This document shows positions 1-7,747 of a stretch of 64,000 nucleotides of DNA, one piece after another; positions within the stretch are counted from its first letter, which is position 1, and each line of letters opens with the position of its first letter. The stretch comes from an uncultured Planctomycetota bacterium (GTDB lineage Bacteria; Planctomycetota; Phycisphaerae; UBA1845; Fen-1342). Location: NCBI GenBank assembly GCA_900696525.1, contig CAADGL010000010.1:124001-188000 (forward strand), in the 5' to 3' direction. The notes below the pieces were generated by a model. The model did no database searches. It saw nothing but the letters and a program-made list of their open reading frames with translations, and was not told the DNA's origin. Both the position numbers and the translations under genes were made by a program.

Positions 1-2
1 AA

Positions 3-422
3 TCCGACCTGAGCTTCGACATCGGCGACACGGTCGTGGTTACGATCCGCATCGTCGAGGGGGACAAGGAGCGGCTCCAGGACTTCATCGGCGAGGTGAT
101 CGCCCGCCGCGGCCAGGGCCTGAACGAGATGTTCACGGTCCGCCGGCTTGTGGGTGAGGAGGGCGTCGAGCGCACCTTCCCGGTTCACTCGCCGAAGGTC
201 GCGTCGATCAAGACGCGCCGCAGCGGCAAGGTCCGCCGCTGCAAGCTCTATTACCTGCGCGACCGCGTCGGCAAGGCCCGCCGCCTGAAGGAGCGCCGCA
301 TCTCGGCGGAGGCCAAGAAGGCCGCCGCCGCCGCCCGCGCCGAGAAGGCCCGTCGGGTCGCCGAGGCCGCCGAAGTCGAGCAGCGGGCCCGCTCGCGCCA
401 GCGCGAGATGGCGGCGACCTGA
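3..422 (+). CDS. rplS: 50S ribosomal protein L19 (5' partial)
   Basis: This is the C-terminal part of ribosomal protein L19, which sits at the 30S/50S interface of the large subunit. The reading frame is already open at base 3, so the true start lies left of the window, and 139 residues are visible. The family core is clear: [20 protein letters not shown], then [33 protein letters not shown] and the basic [20 protein letters not shown] block. After the usual end of L19 there is an extra alanine/arginine/glutamate-rich tail of about 40 residues, low in complexity and probably helical. A GTG at 36 could be mistaken for a start, but conserved L19 residues lie before it. yraN follows 66 nt downstream on the same strand, a common neighbour of rplS. 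Confidence 0.97.
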   Translation, partial: SDLSFDIGDTVVVTIRIVEGDKERLQDFIGEVIARRGQGLNEMFTVRRLVGEEGVERTFPVHSPKVASIKTRRSGKVRRCKLYYLRDRVGKARRLKERRISAEAKKAAAAARAEKARRVAEAAEVEQRARSRQREMAAT

Positions 423-488
423 CGCCGAGCGGCGCCGATCGACGCGCGCCATCGCCGTCGACCGCCCCAAGGGCCCGAGGTTCACTCG

Positions 489-881
489 TTGACGGCCGGA
501 AACGTGAGCACGCCGCGCGATCAACTTGGTCTGCAAGGCGAGCAGTTGGCGGAGCGTTTCCTCCGCAGCCGCGGGTGTCGCGTCATCGCGCGGCGCTTCC
601 GCACGGCGGCGGGCGAGCTGGACCTGGTGGTGCGCGAAGGGGCGACGCTGGTCTTTGTCGAGGTGAAGACGCAGAGCGACCGGACTCTGCTCGACCCCTG
701 CGAGCGCGTCACGCGCGGCAAGCAGCGCCGCCTCGGGCGCGCGGCCCGCAGCTTCGTCGCCCGGCACAGGTGTGAGAACCTCCCCTGCCGCTTCGACGTC
801 GTCTCGGTCGTGATCGACGACTCCGGAGCGACCAGCATCGAGCATCATCCGGACGCCTTCTCGCCGCCGGCGTGGTCGTGA
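489..881 (+). CDS. yraN: YraN/UPF0102 family endonuclease-fold protein
   Basis: A 130-residue protein of the UPF0102 (YraN) family, which has a restriction-endonuclease-like fold. Its cellular role is poorly defined and has been linked to DNA processing. The family signature is visible: LGLQGEQLAERFLRSRGCRVIARRFRTAAGELDLVV, followed by LVFVEVKTQ, which gives the D...ExK arrangement of the nuclease core, and a C-terminal RFDVVSVVID strand. The start is uncertain between TTG at 489 and GTG at 504; there is no strong Shine-Dalgarno for either. It lies in the rplS neighbourhood, as in many bacteria, but no rnhB gene is seen between them. Downstream DNA is a minisatellite, so this gene probably ends the transcript. 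Confidence 0.88.
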   Translation: MTAGNVSTPRDQLGLQGEQLAERFLRSRGCRVIARRFRTAAGELDLVVREGATLVFVEVKTQSDRTLLDPCERVTRGKQRRLGRAARSFVARHRCENLPCRFDVVSVVIDDSGATSIEHHPDAFSPPAWS

Positions 882-1032
882 TCCGAGCCGAGCGCACCGG
901 TGATCCGAGCCGCGATCGCGAAGGAGCGGTTTGGCTGGCAGGCTCCGCGGCTCAACGATGCCACGAGCGCGAGCGAGGGGGGTAACCCGCGCCGCACCCG
1001 GGAGCGATGTTGCGCTACCACACACTCCACTC

Positions 1033-1050
1033 GCTTGCGCTCGCGGCTCG
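1033..1050 (-). repeat. Dispersed 18-bp GC-rich element, copy 1
   Basis: Read on the minus strand this is CGAGCCGCGAGCGCAAGC. The same 18 bases occur at 16462-16479 (plus), 24181-24198 (minus) and 24490-24507 (minus), and with one change at 16503-16520 (plus). Here it leads directly into the 17-bp array, whose first unit shares its last bases. Confidence 0.75.
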
Positions 1051-1285
1051 TGCTTCTCACCGTCTCGTGCTTCTCACCGTCTCGTGCTTCTCACCGTCTC
1101 GTGCTTCTCACCGTCTCGTGCCTCTCACCGCCTCGTGCTTCTCACCGCCTCGTGCTTCTCACCGCCTCGTGCTTCTCACCGCCTCGTGCTTCTCACCGTC
1201 TCGTGCTTCTCACCGTCTCGTGCTTCTCACCGTCTCGTGCTTCTCACCGCCTCGTGCTTCTCACCGCCTCGTGCTTCTCACCGCC
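1048..1285 (+). repeat. 17-bp tandem repeat (minisatellite), 14 units
   Basis: Fourteen head-to-tail units of TCGTGCTTCTCACCG[TC]C run without any spacer from 1048 to 1285. Units differ mainly at the T/C near the end, and one unit (1116) has CCTCTC in place of CTTCTC. A fifteenth unit begins at 1286 and then degenerates. The period of 17 is not a multiple of three, so the array is unlikely to be coding. It has no palindromic core and no unique spacers, so it is not a CRISPR array. Confidence 0.95.
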
Positions 1286-1337
1286 TCGTGGCTCCTCGCA
1301 CGGCTCCGGAGTTTCCTCGTCCCGCCTCAACCCCGCG

Positions 1338-1404
1338 TCGTATTCCTCGTCCCGCCTCGTATTCCTCGTCGCGCCTCACCGCGCCTCGTATTCCTCGTCG
1401 CGTC
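1338..1404 (+). repeat. Degenerate 19-bp repeat, 3 units
   Basis: Units of TCGTATTCCTCGTC[CG]CG[CT]C start at 1338, 1357 and 1386, with a 10-nt fragment (TCACCGCGCC) between the second and third. It resembles a decayed relative of the 17-bp array just upstream and ends 43 nt before the cysC start. Confidence 0.75.
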
Positions 1405-1447
1405 TGACGCTTGCCCATCGGCCGCCGTTCGATCAGACTGTGCGGCC

Positions 1448-2065
1448 ATGAGCAAGACGGTCGCCGCCAACATCACCTGGCACGAGGGTCACGTCGAGCG
1501 CGCCCAGCGCTACGCGCTGCTCAGGCAGCGCGGCGCCACCATCTGGCTCACCGGCCTCAGCGCCAGCGGTAAGAGCACCATCGCCTTCACCGCGGAGCAC
1601 TTGCTCGTCGAGTCCGGCCGGCTCGCCTACGTGCTCGACGGCGACAACATCCGCCACGGCCTCAATCGCAACCTCGGCTTCTCGCCCGAAGACCGCACGG
1701 AGAACATCCGCCGCATCGGCGAAGTCGCCAAGCTCTTTGCGGACGCGGGCGTGCTGACGTTTGCCAGCTTCATCAGCCCATACCGCGCCGATCGCGACCT
1801 GGTGCGCGGGGCGCACCGCGCCGCGGGGCTGCCCTTCATCGAAGTGTACGTACGGGCTTCCGTCGAGGTCTGTGAGCAGCGCGACCCCAAGGGTCTCTAC
1901 AAGAAGGCCCGCGCCGGCCAGTTGCCGGAGTTCACCGGCGTTTCCGCGCCCTACGAGGAGCCGCTTTCGCCGGAGGTGGTCATCGACTCCAATCGGCTGA
2001 CGCCCGGCGACGCCGCCAGCCGCATCCTCGACTATCTGCGCGGGCTGTCCCTGCTTACCGCGTAG
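1448..2065 (+). CDS. cysC: Adenylylsulfate (APS) kinase
   Basis: APS kinase phosphorylates adenosine 5'-phosphosulfate to PAPS in cytosolic sulfate activation, using ATP. The protein is 205 residues, the usual size for a stand-alone CysC. The P-loop GLSASGKST is at residues 36-44, followed by LDGDNIRHGLNRNLGFS, the family's nucleotide/APS-binding segment with its conserved arginine and asparagine. FASFISPYRADRD and RDPKGLYKKARAG complete the signature. I chose ATG 1448 because family similarity begins there (NITWHEGHV...). The frame stays open far upstream only because it runs through the 17-bp repeats. No other sulfate-assimilation gene is nearby, so the PAPS may serve sulfation rather than cysteine synthesis; that is inference. 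Confidence 0.96.
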   Translation: MSKTVAANITWHEGHVERAQRYALLRQRGATIWLTGLSASGKSTIAFTAEHLLVESGRLAYVLDGDNIRHGLNRNLGFSPEDRTENIRRIGEVAKLFADAGVLTFASFISPYRADRDLVRGAHRAAGLPFIEVYVRASVEVCEQRDPKGLYKKARAGQLPEFTGVSAPYEEPLSPEVVIDSNRLTPGDAASRILDYLRGLSLLTA

Positions 2066-2113
2066 CGTCGACGCGCGGCTTCGTTCGTTACTCGGCGCTC
2101 TCCGCGATTCACC

Positions 2114-2524
2114 TCACGGGCACGGCAGTCCAAACGCTGCCAGCAGGATGCCGAGGTCGGACTGGTTCGTGAGCCCGTCGCCGTTGATGTCGCCCGGGCA
2201 GTTCCCCGGCCCAGAGTTGCAGCCGAAATCGGCGAGCAGCACGCCCAGGTCGGACTGGTCGACGTTGCCGTCCCCGGTCAGGTCGCCCGGACACGGCGTC
2301 GGCGCACTCTGTGGTATGGACCAGAAGCCGCCGACCAGCTCAAAACTGCCGCCGCTCATCACGCCGGCGTCGGGCTGGCCAATGGTGCCCGATAACTGGA
2401 AAACGCCGCCGGTGGAGGTTCCTCCGCCGCCATCGACGGTGAACCAGCTCATGTCAAAGTCGTTCGCGAGGGTGGCGGAAGCGGCGAAGCAACCCAGAAT
2501 CGTGCCTGCGACAGCGCGCATCAT
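2114..2524 (-). CDS. Small secreted protein with dockerin-type Ca-binding repeats
   Basis: A 136-residue exported protein. The N-terminus (MMRAVAGTILGCFAASATLA) looks like a Sec signal peptide. The middle is a short glycine-rich domain (SWFTVDGGGGTSTGGVFQLSGTIGQPDAG...) of a kind often found in planctomycete surface proteins. The C-terminus holds two dockerin type I repeats, CPGDLTGDGNVDQSDLGVLL and CPGDINGDGLTNQSDLGILL, each with the DxNxDGxxxxxD calcium loop. In planctomycetes such repeats are widespread outside cellulosomes, and their role is thought to be calcium-dependent attachment or stability. A GGAG sits 8 nt before the ATG on the minus strand, with a second in-frame ATG just after the first. 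It converges on cysC with a 48-nt gap. Confidence 0.85.
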   Translation of the reverse strand: MMRAVAGTILGCFAASATLANDFDMSWFTVDGGGGTSTGGVFQLSGTIGQPDAGVMSGGSFELVGGFWSIPQSAPTPCPGDLTGDGNVDQSDLGVLLADFGCNSGPGNCPGDINGDGLTNQSDLGILLAAFGLPCP

Positions 2525-2830
2525 GGCTCAGTCTCCGTGCGAAGTTCATCTTGATCGAACGGACCCGACACACCGGGTTCCATCCGTATATACGCGGTTT
2601 CTTCCACCCTCCTCCGAAGATTTTCGCGCATTTTTCCGGGCCGTAACGGCCAACCCGTTGGCGAAACCACCCCGGGTTTTGCTCTCTTTCCAAACCATTG
2701 GAAGGCTAGGCCATGTCCGTGCGCGGTTTCGGGCCGCGCGAGGTATACACGCCGCTTCCCTGTTTCGCCGCGGTCGACCGGACTGGCATCGACTCCTCCG
2801 GGTCCGCGCGCTTGCACAAGGGTGTCCCGG
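2525..2830. other. Divergent intergenic region, 306 nt
   Basis: This is the shared upstream region of the dockerin protein (minus) and the DUF1800 gene (plus), and holds no gene. It is less GC-rich than its surroundings. It contains a perfect 6-bp inverted repeat around one base, GGCCGTAACGGCC at 2639-2651, which could be an operator. TATACA at 2744-2749 is a possible -10 for the plus gene, and TATATA near 2587-2592 could serve the minus gene. No good -35 was found for either. Confidence 0.45.
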
Positions 2831-4426
2831 ATGCGCTCCCTTCGCTACACGCTGCTCGGCGGTTCACTCGCGCTGCTGACCCTCGCCGGTGGTTGCCCCA
2901 CCGATCCCACCGTCTCCGACAACGGCCCCGGAGGCGGAATCGTCTCGGGGAATGATCCCGGCCCGACCGGCGGGACCTCGCCGCCGTCCGGCACGCCGCC
3001 GACGCAGTCGTTCGATGGTGAGTTCTCGGGCGATGCGCAGCGCGTTTCGGCCTACCGCGACACCCTGACGAGCGAGGAGGCGTACCACCTGCTCCGGCGC
3101 ACGTCGCTGGGCGCGACCAGTCGCGACGTCGACGACGCCGTGGCCCGCGGCCTCTCGGCGACGGTGGACGCGCTGCTGGCGTACACGCCGCCGGCCAGCG
3201 AAGCCGTCGCGCTGGCCGAGTCGTACGAAGAGGACATCCGCAAGCGCTGGCAGGTGTACCTGATGGAGTCGCCGAACATCCTGCACGAGCGCATGGCGAT
3301 GTTCTGGCACGACCGGTTCGCGACGTCGGCGCGCGTCGCCAATGACTACCGCGAGCGGAACCTGCCCTACCAGCACTGGATGATGCTGCGGCGGAATGCA
3401 CTGGGCAACTATCGGCAGTTCCTGCTCGAACTGACGCTTGATCCGCTGATGCTGCTGTGGCTCGACGGCGCGGACAGCCCGAAGACGAACCCGAACGAGA
3501 ACTACTGCCGCGAGTTCTGGGAGCTGTTCACGCTGGGCCGCGACACGGTGTACGTCGAGGCGGACATCCAGGAGGGGGCGCGGGCCTTTACGGGCATCAC
3601 GCTGCTGTATGAGCACAACATGGACCCGCGCCCCATCTTCGACCTGTACAACCACGACGAGACCGACAAGCTGGTCTTTCCGGGACGTGCCCCGGCGCCC
3701 CAGAACTACAACTACGTCAGCATTACCGACCTGACCCTGGCGCAGCCCGAGGCCTCGCGCTACGTCGCCCGCAATCTGTTCGTCTTCCTCGTGCACGAGC
3801 ATCCTTCTGACGCCGTCGTGCAGGAGCTGGCGGATGTCCTGGTCGCAGCCAACTGGCAGATCCGACCGCTGGTGCGGAAGATCCTCACGTCGCAGGCGCT
3901 GTTCTCTCCCGCGGCGCGCTTCAATCAGATCAGCTCGCCCGTCGAGCACTACGTCGGCGTCGCCCGCACGCTTTCGATGCACATTCACAGCGAGGACTCG
4001 CAGGGCTACGTCATGGACCGGCTCGTCAACGACCTGCGCGACGCCGGCCAGGAGCTGCTCAACCCCCCGGGCGTCGAAGGCTGGACCGAGGGCGAGCACT
4101 GGCTCCAGGATCAGTGGGTCATGAGCCGCGCCAACGCCCTGGGCCGCACGATGGAGTACGGCGACGCGCGCTACCCGCGGCTGCCCTACCACCTGCTGCC
4201 GCCGACGAGCAACTGGACGGAGCGCGAGGTGCGTGGCCAGATCGTCGACGCGCTGGCCGGCGCCTTTCACCTGCCGCTTACCGCAGCCGAGCGCGAGATC
4301 TACATCGAGGTGCTCGACCAGAACGGGCACCGCGCGTTTCACCTGTTGAACCCGAACCAGCAGCCCAGTCATGTGTTCGAGGTCATCCGGCTGATGGCCA
4401 TGGACGAGCGCGTCATCACGCGCTGA
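2831..4426 (+). CDS. DUF1800 family lipoprotein
   Basis: A 531-residue member of the DUF1800 family, which is abundant in Planctomycetota and other large-genome bacteria and nearly always sits next to a DUF1501 gene, as here. The biochemical function is unknown. The N-terminus MRSLRYTLLGGSLALLTLAGGC is a lipoprotein signal peptide with cysteine 22 as the likely lipidated residue, followed by a Gly/Pro/Thr-rich linker of about 45 residues. The DUF1800 body begins near SEEAYHLLRRTSLGATSRDVD. It includes the characteristic MFWHDRFATS, NYCREFWELFTLG and NPPGVEGWTEGEHWL segments. ATG 2831 has AAGGG about 8 nt upstream; a GTG at 2822 overlaps that ribosome-binding site and is less likely. The gap to the DUF1501 gene is 44 nt, so the two are probably cotranscribed. 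Confidence 0.93.
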   Translation: MRSLRYTLLGGSLALLTLAGGCPTDPTVSDNGPGGGIVSGNDPGPTGGTSPPSGTPPTQSFDGEFSGDAQRVSAYRDTLTSEEAYHLLRRTSLGATSRDVDDAVARGLSATVDALLAYTPPASEAVALAESYEEDIRKRWQVYLMESPNILHERMAMFWHDRFATSARVANDYRERNLPYQHWMMLRRNALGNYRQFLLELTLDPLMLLWLDGADSPKTNPNENYCREFWELFTLGRDTVYVEADIQEGARAFTGITLLYEHNMDPRPIFDLYNHDETDKLVFPGRAPAPQNYNYVSITDLTLAQPEASRYVARNLFVFLVHEHPSDAVVQELADVLVAANWQIRPLVRKILTSQALFSPAARFNQISSPVEHYVGVARTLSMHIHSEDSQGYVMDRLVNDLRDAGQELLNPPGVEGWTEGEHWLQDQWVMSRANALGRTMEYGDARYPRLPYHLLPPTSNWTEREVRGQIVDALAGAFHLPLTAAEREIYIEVLDQNGHRAFHLLNPNQQPSHVFEVIRLMAMDERVITR

Positions 4427-4470
4427 CGCGGCCGCGTCGATCCGGAGACCGTCATTCAGGAGTGCCCGCC

Positions 4471-5679
4471 ATGTCGTACGAATGCAAGGAATGCGTGGAA
4501 GTGAGTCGGCGTTCGTTCCTGCTGCGCAGCGGCGGCGCGTTCGCGGCCCTGGCCTGCGCCGATCCGATCCTGCGGCTGGTGGCCTCGACCTACGGGGCCA
4601 GCAGCCAGGGCACGGGCAACCTGCTGGTGCTGTGCCAGCTCAACGGCGGGCTCGACGCGCTGAGCTTCCTGGCGCCGTTCAGCAACAGCGTCTACCAGGC
4701 CAAGCGCCCGCAGCTTGCGCTCAAGGCCGCCGACGTGGACCCCCTGCCCGATCAACCCGAGTACGGCATCAACAAGCAGTTCCAGTTCTACAGCGAGCTC
4801 TACCAGCAGCAGCAGCTCGCCATCGTCCAGCAGGTCGCCTACCCGGATTCCAACGGCTCGCACTTCGAAAGCCAGGAAATCTACGAGTTCGGCGTGCGCA
4901 ATCTCGGCGCCAGCCCCGCCGCCAACGTGCGCTGGTACGAGCGCCTGCGGAAGACGTACTTCGACGAGCCCTACGGCGTGCTGGACACGCGCAAGATCGG
5001 CGATCCGCGGAACTACGGCTATCCGGACAAGACCTATCACAAGGCCGCGCAGGAGGCGTTCGGCCGCCTGGCGCGCCTGAAGACCGGCCAGACCGACGCC
5101 CAGCAGAAGGTCCTCGACGCCTATCGCCATATCGACGAGATCGGCGCCGAGATCCGCGAGCGCACGCAGAGCTTCAACTCCTCCGGGCCCGCCCGCGGCG
5201 AGTTCTTCCGCGCCGCCATGCTCGCCTATGCCGGCCTCGGCACGCAGATCATCAAGCTCGAATACGGCGGGTTTGACACGCACGGCAACCAGGCCGAGGC
5301 CAACGCGCAGCTCTTTCCGTCGCTCGACGCGCAGTTCCGGCAGTTCGTCGACGACTGCAAGGCCATGGGCATCTGGGAACGCACCTGCGTCCTGTTCTAC
5401 AGCGAGTTCGGCCGCCGAAACGAGGAGAACGGCAGCCCGGGAACGGACCACGGCCACGGCGGACACATGATTCTCGCGGGCCCCGGCGTGAACCCCGGCC
5501 TGTTCGGGCAGCGCGTCACCAGCAGCGACCTGAACCGCGGGAACCTGCCGCACTACGTCGATTTCCGCGCCGTGTTCTCGGCGAGCATCCGCGACTGGCT
5601 CGGCTTCGACCCCGCGCCGATCTTCAGCCTGCCGGGCGAGTCGTTCGATTCAAGCACCGGCGGGGCGCTCTTCCGATAG
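4471..5679 (+). CDS. DUF1501 family Tat-exported protein
   Basis: A 402-residue DUF1501 protein, related in fold to alkaline-phosphatase/sulfatase-type enzymes but without a known substrate. The N-terminus contains a twin-arginine motif (SRRSFLLRSGGAFAALA), so it is probably exported folded through Tat. Family hallmarks are LLVLCQLNGGLDALSFLAPF near the mature N-terminus, SHFESQEIYEFG in the middle, KLEYGGFDTHGNQ, and FYSEFGRRNEENGSPGTDHGHGGHMILAGPGVNPGLFG, with histidines and aspartates that could bind metal. The ATG at 4471 has AGGAG about 8 nt upstream. It follows the DUF1800 gene, and this pairing is conserved in planctomycetes, implying a shared envelope function that the sequence does not reveal. 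Confidence 0.93.
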   Translation: MSYECKECVEVSRRSFLLRSGGAFAALACADPILRLVASTYGASSQGTGNLLVLCQLNGGLDALSFLAPFSNSVYQAKRPQLALKAADVDPLPDQPEYGINKQFQFYSELYQQQQLAIVQQVAYPDSNGSHFESQEIYEFGVRNLGASPAANVRWYERLRKTYFDEPYGVLDTRKIGDPRNYGYPDKTYHKAAQEAFGRLARLKTGQTDAQQKVLDAYRHIDEIGAEIRERTQSFNSSGPARGEFFRAAMLAYAGLGTQIIKLEYGGFDTHGNQAEANAQLFPSLDAQFRQFVDDCKAMGIWERTCVLFYSEFGRRNEENGSPGTDHGHGGHMILAGPGVNPGLFGQRVTSSDLNRGNLPHYVDFRAVFSASIRDWLGFDPAPIFSLPGESFDSSTGGALFR

Positions 5680-5724
5680 TGTCCGGCGTTGTTTCGAGTC
5701 GGGGCGTCGGCTCCGACTGGGGGC

Positions 5725-7041
5725 ATGGTCTCATCCGTCATGTTGAGCGACAGCGAAACGCCTGCATCCGGACCGCCGTCCCGCGACGGCAGCGGGAAGG
5801 CCCTTCGGCCGTTGGGCCGCTGCGCCGTTCTCGCGGCCGGGCTGGGGCTTGCCTTCGCCTTCACCGCCGCCGCGCAGGACATCCCGCCTGAGGACTTCGA
5901 GCGATCGCTCTACGCCGCCGGCCTTTCGCAGCCGGTCGCGCTCGCGGTCGCACCCGACGGCCGCCTGTTCATCACCGAGAAGGCCGGGACGATCCGCATT
6001 GTCGAGGACGGCGTCCTGCGACCCGAGCCCTTCGCCGTGCTCACCGTGCACACCGACAGCGAGAACGGCCTGCTGGGCATCGCCATCGACCCGAACTTCG
6101 CCCGCAACGGCTACGTCTACGCCTTCGCCTCCGTCTCGCCGGTCGAGCAGCGCATCTTCCGCTTCACTGACGCGCGCGGCATCGGCGTCGACCAGACCGT
6201 CATTCGCGACAAGCCGCCGACGACCGGGACGATTCACTCCGGCGGCGGGCTCGGCTTCGGCGCCGACGGCAAGCTGTACTTCTCGATCGGCGACAACGGG
6301 ATCGCCTCGAACGCGCAGGACCTCGGCACGCTGTCGGGCAAGCTCTGCCGCATCAATCCTGACGGCTCGACGCCCGAAGACAACCCCTTCCGCACGCCGA
6401 CCGGCACGCCGCGCGCCATCTACGCGCTGGGCCTGCGCAACCCGTTTCGCTTCTGTTTCGCGCCGGACGGCCGCGCCTTCGTGCTTGACGTCGGCTCCGA
6501 CGGGGGCGCGCGGCGCGAGGAGATCAACGTCGTCTACGCCGGCGACAACTGCGGCTGGCCGCTCTACGAAGGCTACAGCGTGCTCGGCAGCATCGCGGGC
6601 TACCGCGAGCCGGTCTTCGCCTACCACGAGCAGGGCCAGGCCGTTACCGGCGCCGTGTACTACACCGGGCGGCAGTTCCCCGCGCAGATGATCGGCAACC
6701 TGCTGCACCTCGAGTTCGTGCTCAACCGCCTTTATCGCCTCGAACTCAACGGCGACCGGGTCACGCGGCACTCGCTGCTGCTCGAACTCGACGGCGGCCC
6801 GGTCGACCTGGTGCAGGACCTCGATGGATCGTTGCTCTATTCCGAGTTCCATACCGGGCGCATCGTCCGCATCCGCTACGTCGGTCCCCTGCCGCCCGCG
6901 CCGGAGCCGCCCAGTGACGAACCCGCCGGCGCGCCGGCCGTGAGCGGGATCAACGCCGCCGCCCCCTGCGGCCTGGGCGCCTTGCCGGCCATGCTGCTCG
7001 TCACCGGCGCACTCTCCGCCCGCCGCCGTCCGGGCGGCTGA
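5725..7041 (+). CDS. Secreted glucose/sorbosone dehydrogenase-like beta-propeller
   Basis: A 438-residue secreted protein of the glucose/sorbosone dehydrogenase family (PF07995), a six-bladed propeller that in characterised members binds PQQ and oxidises sugars. Visible motifs are LSQPVALAVAPDGRLFITEK, ENGLLGIAIDPNFARNGYVY, GTIHSGGGLGFGADGKLYFSIGDN, ALGLRNPFRFCFAPDGR and EINVVYAGDNCGWPLYEG. The signal peptide lies within RCAVLAAGLGLAFAFTAAAQ. The C-terminus (AAPCGLGALPAMLLVTGALSARRR) is one hydrophobic helix followed by arginines, resembling CTERM-type sorting tails. The start is uncertain: ATG 5725 or 5740, neither with a clear ribosome-binding site, and the first 30 codons do not look conserved. 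Confidence 0.87.
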   Translation: MVSSVMLSDSETPASGPPSRDGSGKALRPLGRCAVLAAGLGLAFAFTAAAQDIPPEDFERSLYAAGLSQPVALAVAPDGRLFITEKAGTIRIVEDGVLRPEPFAVLTVHTDSENGLLGIAIDPNFARNGYVYAFASVSPVEQRIFRFTDARGIGVDQTVIRDKPPTTGTIHSGGGLGFGADGKLYFSIGDNGIASNAQDLGTLSGKLCRINPDGSTPEDNPFRTPTGTPRAIYALGLRNPFRFCFAPDGRAFVLDVGSDGGARREEINVVYAGDNCGWPLYEGYSVLGSIAGYREPVFAYHEQGQAVTGAVYYTGRQFPAQMIGNLLHLEFVLNRLYRLELNGDRVTRHSLLLELDGGPVDLVQDLDGSLLYSEFHTGRIVRIRYVGPLPPAPEPPSDEPAGAPAVSGINAAAPCGLGALPAMLLVTGALSARRRPGG

Positions 7042-7051
7042 AAGGGCCGCC
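7033..7051. terminator. Possible bidirectional hairpin between convergent genes
   Basis: GGCGGC (7033-7038) and GCCGCC (7046-7051) can pair around a 7-nt loop. The hairpin spans the stop codon of the plus-strand propeller gene and the 15-nt gap to the minus-strand zinc-ribbon gene. There is no T-tract, so its role as a terminator is only plausible. Confidence 0.3.
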
Positions 7052-7056
7052 AGCCA

Positions 7057-7710
7057 TCACACGCCGGAAGGTCTTTCGCCGCCGCAGTTCCAGCAGGTTT
7101 CGAAGTTGCCCGGAGATTCCTCGCCGCACGCGCGGCACGTCCATGCGGAATCCGCATGCTCTCGCTGGGCGGAAATCTCGCGCCGCGTCCGGGCCAGCAG
7201 CTCCAGCACGTCGAAGAAGAACTCGCTGGCGATCATCAGCCGCACACCCAGCGCCCGCGGCCCCACCGACTGCGTCCCGGCGTAGTGATCGACCGCCGTC
7301 TTGCCCTCGTGAGCGATGTGCGGAATCTGCTCATCCGCGAGCAGCATCTCGACGATCGCCGCGGGCAGCCCACCCAGGTGCTGCGGGTCGAGCGGTGCAA
7401 AGGCCTCCTTCGGTCGCAGCGCCTCGAGGTCGAACGGCTCGCCGCACGCCGGGCACGCCCGCCGCGCCGCCCCCGCCAGCGCTTCGCCGCAATGGTGGCA
7501 GTTCAGTCCGAAATCGGGCAAAGGCAGCTCGCTGCCGTTGAAGCGCGGCCGCCTCAATCGCGACCACGGGCGCACCAGCGCCGACGGGTCGAAGCGCCCG
7601 CCGCACTCGGGACACACATGCTCGGTGAGCCCGCGGAGCGGGTATTCACATCGCGGGCAGCGCAGGTCGAACTCCTGCGGAACCGGCAACGTGCTCGGGT
7701 CGACGCGCAT
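7057..7710 (-). CDS. Triple zinc-ribbon protein with DUF2007-like domain
   Basis: A 217-residue protein of unknown function. It has three CxxC...CxxC zinc-ribbon knuckles: CPRCEYPLRGLTEHVCPECG near the N-terminus, CHHC...CPAC in the middle and CRAC...CWNC at the end. Between the second and third lies a domain of about 90 residues (GGLPAAIVEMLLADEQIPHIAHEG...) that looks like DUF2007, a small regulatory domain often tied to zinc ribbons. The ATG at 7710 has an excellent AGGAGG upstream; the frame remains open further upstream but only with arginine-rich translation overlapping the next gene. It is the last gene of a minus-strand run and follows the TPR gene by 37 nt. Confidence 0.7.
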   Translation of the reverse strand: MRVDPSTLPVPQEFDLRCPRCEYPLRGLTEHVCPECGGRFDPSALVRPWSRLRRPRFNGSELPLPDFGLNCHHCGEALAGAARRACPACGEPFDLEALRPKEAFAPLDPQHLGGLPAAIVEMLLADEQIPHIAHEGKTAVDHYAGTQSVGPRALGVRLMIASEFFFDVLELLARTRREISAQREHADSAWTCRACGEESPGNFETCWNCGGERPSGV

Positions 7711-7747
7711 GGCCTGCCTCCTGCCCGGTGCGCTCGCAGTCCGCCGG

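Larger units (their letters stand above)
882..1447. other. 566-nt intergenic region with tandem repeats
   Basis: This stretch between yraN and cysC holds no credible gene. Long open frames exist in all three forward phases from about 900 to 1450, but they encode a repeated serine/histidine/leucine pattern of 17 residues. That is the expected outcome of a 17-bp repeat that contains no stop in any phase. The region holds the main 17-bp array (1048-1285), a degenerate 19-bp array (1338-1404) and one copy of a dispersed GC-rich element (1033-1050). No promoter for cysC could be picked with confidence. Confidence 0.8.

Noticed and set aside
1048..1285. Possible CRISPR array
   Set aside because: Units are 17 bp, contiguous, without spacers and without cas genes nearby.
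900..1451. Three long overlapping forward frames between yraN and cysC
   Set aside because: They encode the same 17-residue pattern in different phases and exist only because the 17-bp repeat lacks stops in all frames.
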